Shown here in pieces: positions 14,423 through 15,065 of a stretch of DNA of 15,065 nucleotides (position 1 is its first letter; every line of letters begins with the position of its first letter). The translations under genes were made by a program, and so were the position numbers. The notes beneath the pieces were generated by a model that saw only the letters and a program-made list of their open reading frames with translations, did not search any database and had not been told where the DNA came from. This DNA is from JBEKYH01 sp049511115 (GTDB lineage Bacteria > Planctomycetota > Phycisphaerae > Tepidisphaerales > Tepidisphaeraceae). The stretch covers positions 1 through 15,065 of the forward strand of contig JBEKYH010000060.1 in the NCBI GenBank assembly GCA_049511115.1. The letters are read 5' to 3'.

Positions 14423-14605
14423 GTGCCCAAGAAGAAAACTAATCAATCCGAGCCTGAACCAACCGCAACGCCGGATTTTGCGGACGAGCCTGATCCGTCC
14501 GATATGCGACCATTCGACAAGGCGATGCGCGGACTAATTCAAGTCAAGAAGAAAGAACTCAAGGAATTGCTCGACAAGAAAAAGTCCGATGAACACGCGC
14601 GCTAG
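14423..14605 (+). CDS. Small charged protein of unknown function
   Basis: A 60-residue (GTG at 14423) or 66-residue (ATG at 14405, overlapping the previous stop) protein. The first half is disordered, acidic and proline-rich (PEPTATPDFADEPDPSD). The second half, MRPFDKAMRGLIQVKKKELKELLDKKK, is an amphipathic, strongly basic helix. I know of similar tiny proteins only as hypothetical entries. The start choice is open: the ATG has no ribosome binding site but could be translationally coupled, while the GTG would be leaderless from the TACAAT at 14411. Its stop overlaps the stop of the convergent protease gene by three bases (CTAG). It may act with the neighbouring zinc-ribbon protein or protease; there is no direct evidence. 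Confidence 0.65.
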   Translation: MPKKKTNQSEPEPTATPDFADEPDPSDMRPFDKAMRGLIQVKKKELKELLDKKKSDEHAR

Positions 14606-15065
14606 TCTGGGGTCGCGGTAATTGACTTCTCATAATCTTCAAGCGTCTTGGCCCGCAACTCTTTAAGTTTTGGATGTTCTAACACTTCTAAGATTTTGGT
14701 CGCCGGGACAACGACGCCAATTCCCACATTAACTGGTCCGCCTTGTGAATCCTCGACCACTGAATCTGTCTCGGAAGTCTCGGAAGTTTCGGAAGCATCG
14801 AAATGGCCGTGCATCAATCCCAATAGGCAAAAACTCTGGGTGTGTTCGCCAGGAACGTACACCATCGTCTCCGGCAACTTGACTTGAACCGCAAAGTTTT
14901 TTGCGTCAAATTCGACCTTCGCGCCAGCGGGTACAGTAGGAATCGGCACGGCTTTGCCGCCCACCCATAATCCAGTTGTTGGTTGTAGGTGCGGAAAGAG
15001 TGATTCTTCCGGCTCGACTGTAAGGGCGAACACCGGCGATCCGCTTAAACCGCCAAGTGACCTTG
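14602..15065 (-). CDS. Trypsin-like serine protease domain protein (C-terminal part, cut by window edge)
   Basis: The reading frame continues through the right edge of the window. The visible 153 residues are the C-terminal part. Right at the edge RSLGGLSGSPVFAL carries the GxSG(G/S)P nucleophile motif of trypsin-like (chymotrypsin-fold) peptidases, with the catalytic Ser codon at 15043-15045. Downstream strands SFCLLGLMHGHFDA and VNVGIGVVVPATKILEVLEHPKLKELRAK fit the rest of the second beta barrel and a closing helix. The His and Asp of the triad must lie beyond the edge. An internal GTG at 15033 is therefore not the true start. A SETSETSET stretch, encoded by 9-bp repeats, sits in a surface loop. 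The gene converges on the small charged protein gene and may be the last member of a transposase-linked cassette. Confidence 0.8.
   Translation of the reverse strand, partial: RSLGGLSGSPVFALTVEPEESLFPHLQPTTGLWVGGKAVPIPTVPAGAKVEFDAKNFAVQVKLPETMVYVPGEHTQSFCLLGLMHGHFDASETSETSETDSVVEDSQGGPVNVGIGVVVPATKILEVLEHPKLKELRAKTLEDYEKSITATPD
14769..14795. repeat. Short tandem 9-bp repeat in the protease gene
   Basis: Three successive units of the form TCGGAAGTC/TCGGAAGTT/TCGGAAGCA encode the SET tripeptides on the minus strand. Units differ only in their last bases. Such a repeat can change copy number in frame. Confidence 0.7.

Noticed and set aside
15031..15033. GTG at 15033 as the start of the rightmost minus-strand gene.
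   Set aside because: The frame continues upstream to the window edge and encodes the GLSGSPV protease motif, so the gene is truncated by the window.

Overview
The window is a gene-dense, GC-rich bacterial chromosome segment with 14 recognisable protein genes, two of them cut by the window edges. Gene content suggests a member of Planctomycetota, perhaps a Phycisphaerae-like lineage. The hints are a type III glutamine synthetase, a YdjY-type secreted protein, a DUF1259 lipoprotein, irregular use of Shine-Dalgarno sequences, and a chromosomal ParB with consensus parS sites. This placement is an inference from gene families, not from a marker gene.

Layout. Positions 1-2361 (+): the tail of an unknown gene, then glutamine synthetase III (glnN) closed by a strong intrinsic terminator. 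Positions 2399-4944 (+): pabB and astB, overlapping as TGATG and so probably translationally coupled. Positions 4928-7450 (-): a NifU-N domain protein with its own terminator, then a HAMP-GGDEF diguanylate cyclase followed by a GNAT acetyltransferase whose 3' end overlaps astB. Positions 7600-10072 (+): three envelope proteins (DUF1259 lipoprotein, secreted YdjY-like protein, polytopic membrane protein). Positions 10043-12937 (-): parB, then a ferredoxin-NADP reductase-like flavoprotein, then a secreted alpha/beta hydrolase. Two perfect 16-bp parS palindromes bracket parB, which suggests a position near the replication origin. Positions 13093-15065: an IS1595-family transposase with a near-consensus promoter, followed by a zinc-ribbon membrane mini-protein, a small charged protein, and a convergent trypsin-like protease that runs off the right edge.

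How the genes relate. Central nitrogen and one-carbon metabolism (glnN, pabB, astB) lies on the left, signalling and envelope genes in the middle, and chromosome segregation plus a mobile-looking cassette on the right. The cassette sits directly upstream of parB, where parA is usually found; no parA is visible.

The main candidates for something undescribed are the transposase-linked protease/zinc-ribbon cassette and a recurring promoter layout in which a -10 hexamer lies 6-7 nt before the start codon, implying leaderless mRNAs. No gene-free stretch exceeds about 200 bases. I saw no tRNA, rRNA, CRISPR array or riboswitch.
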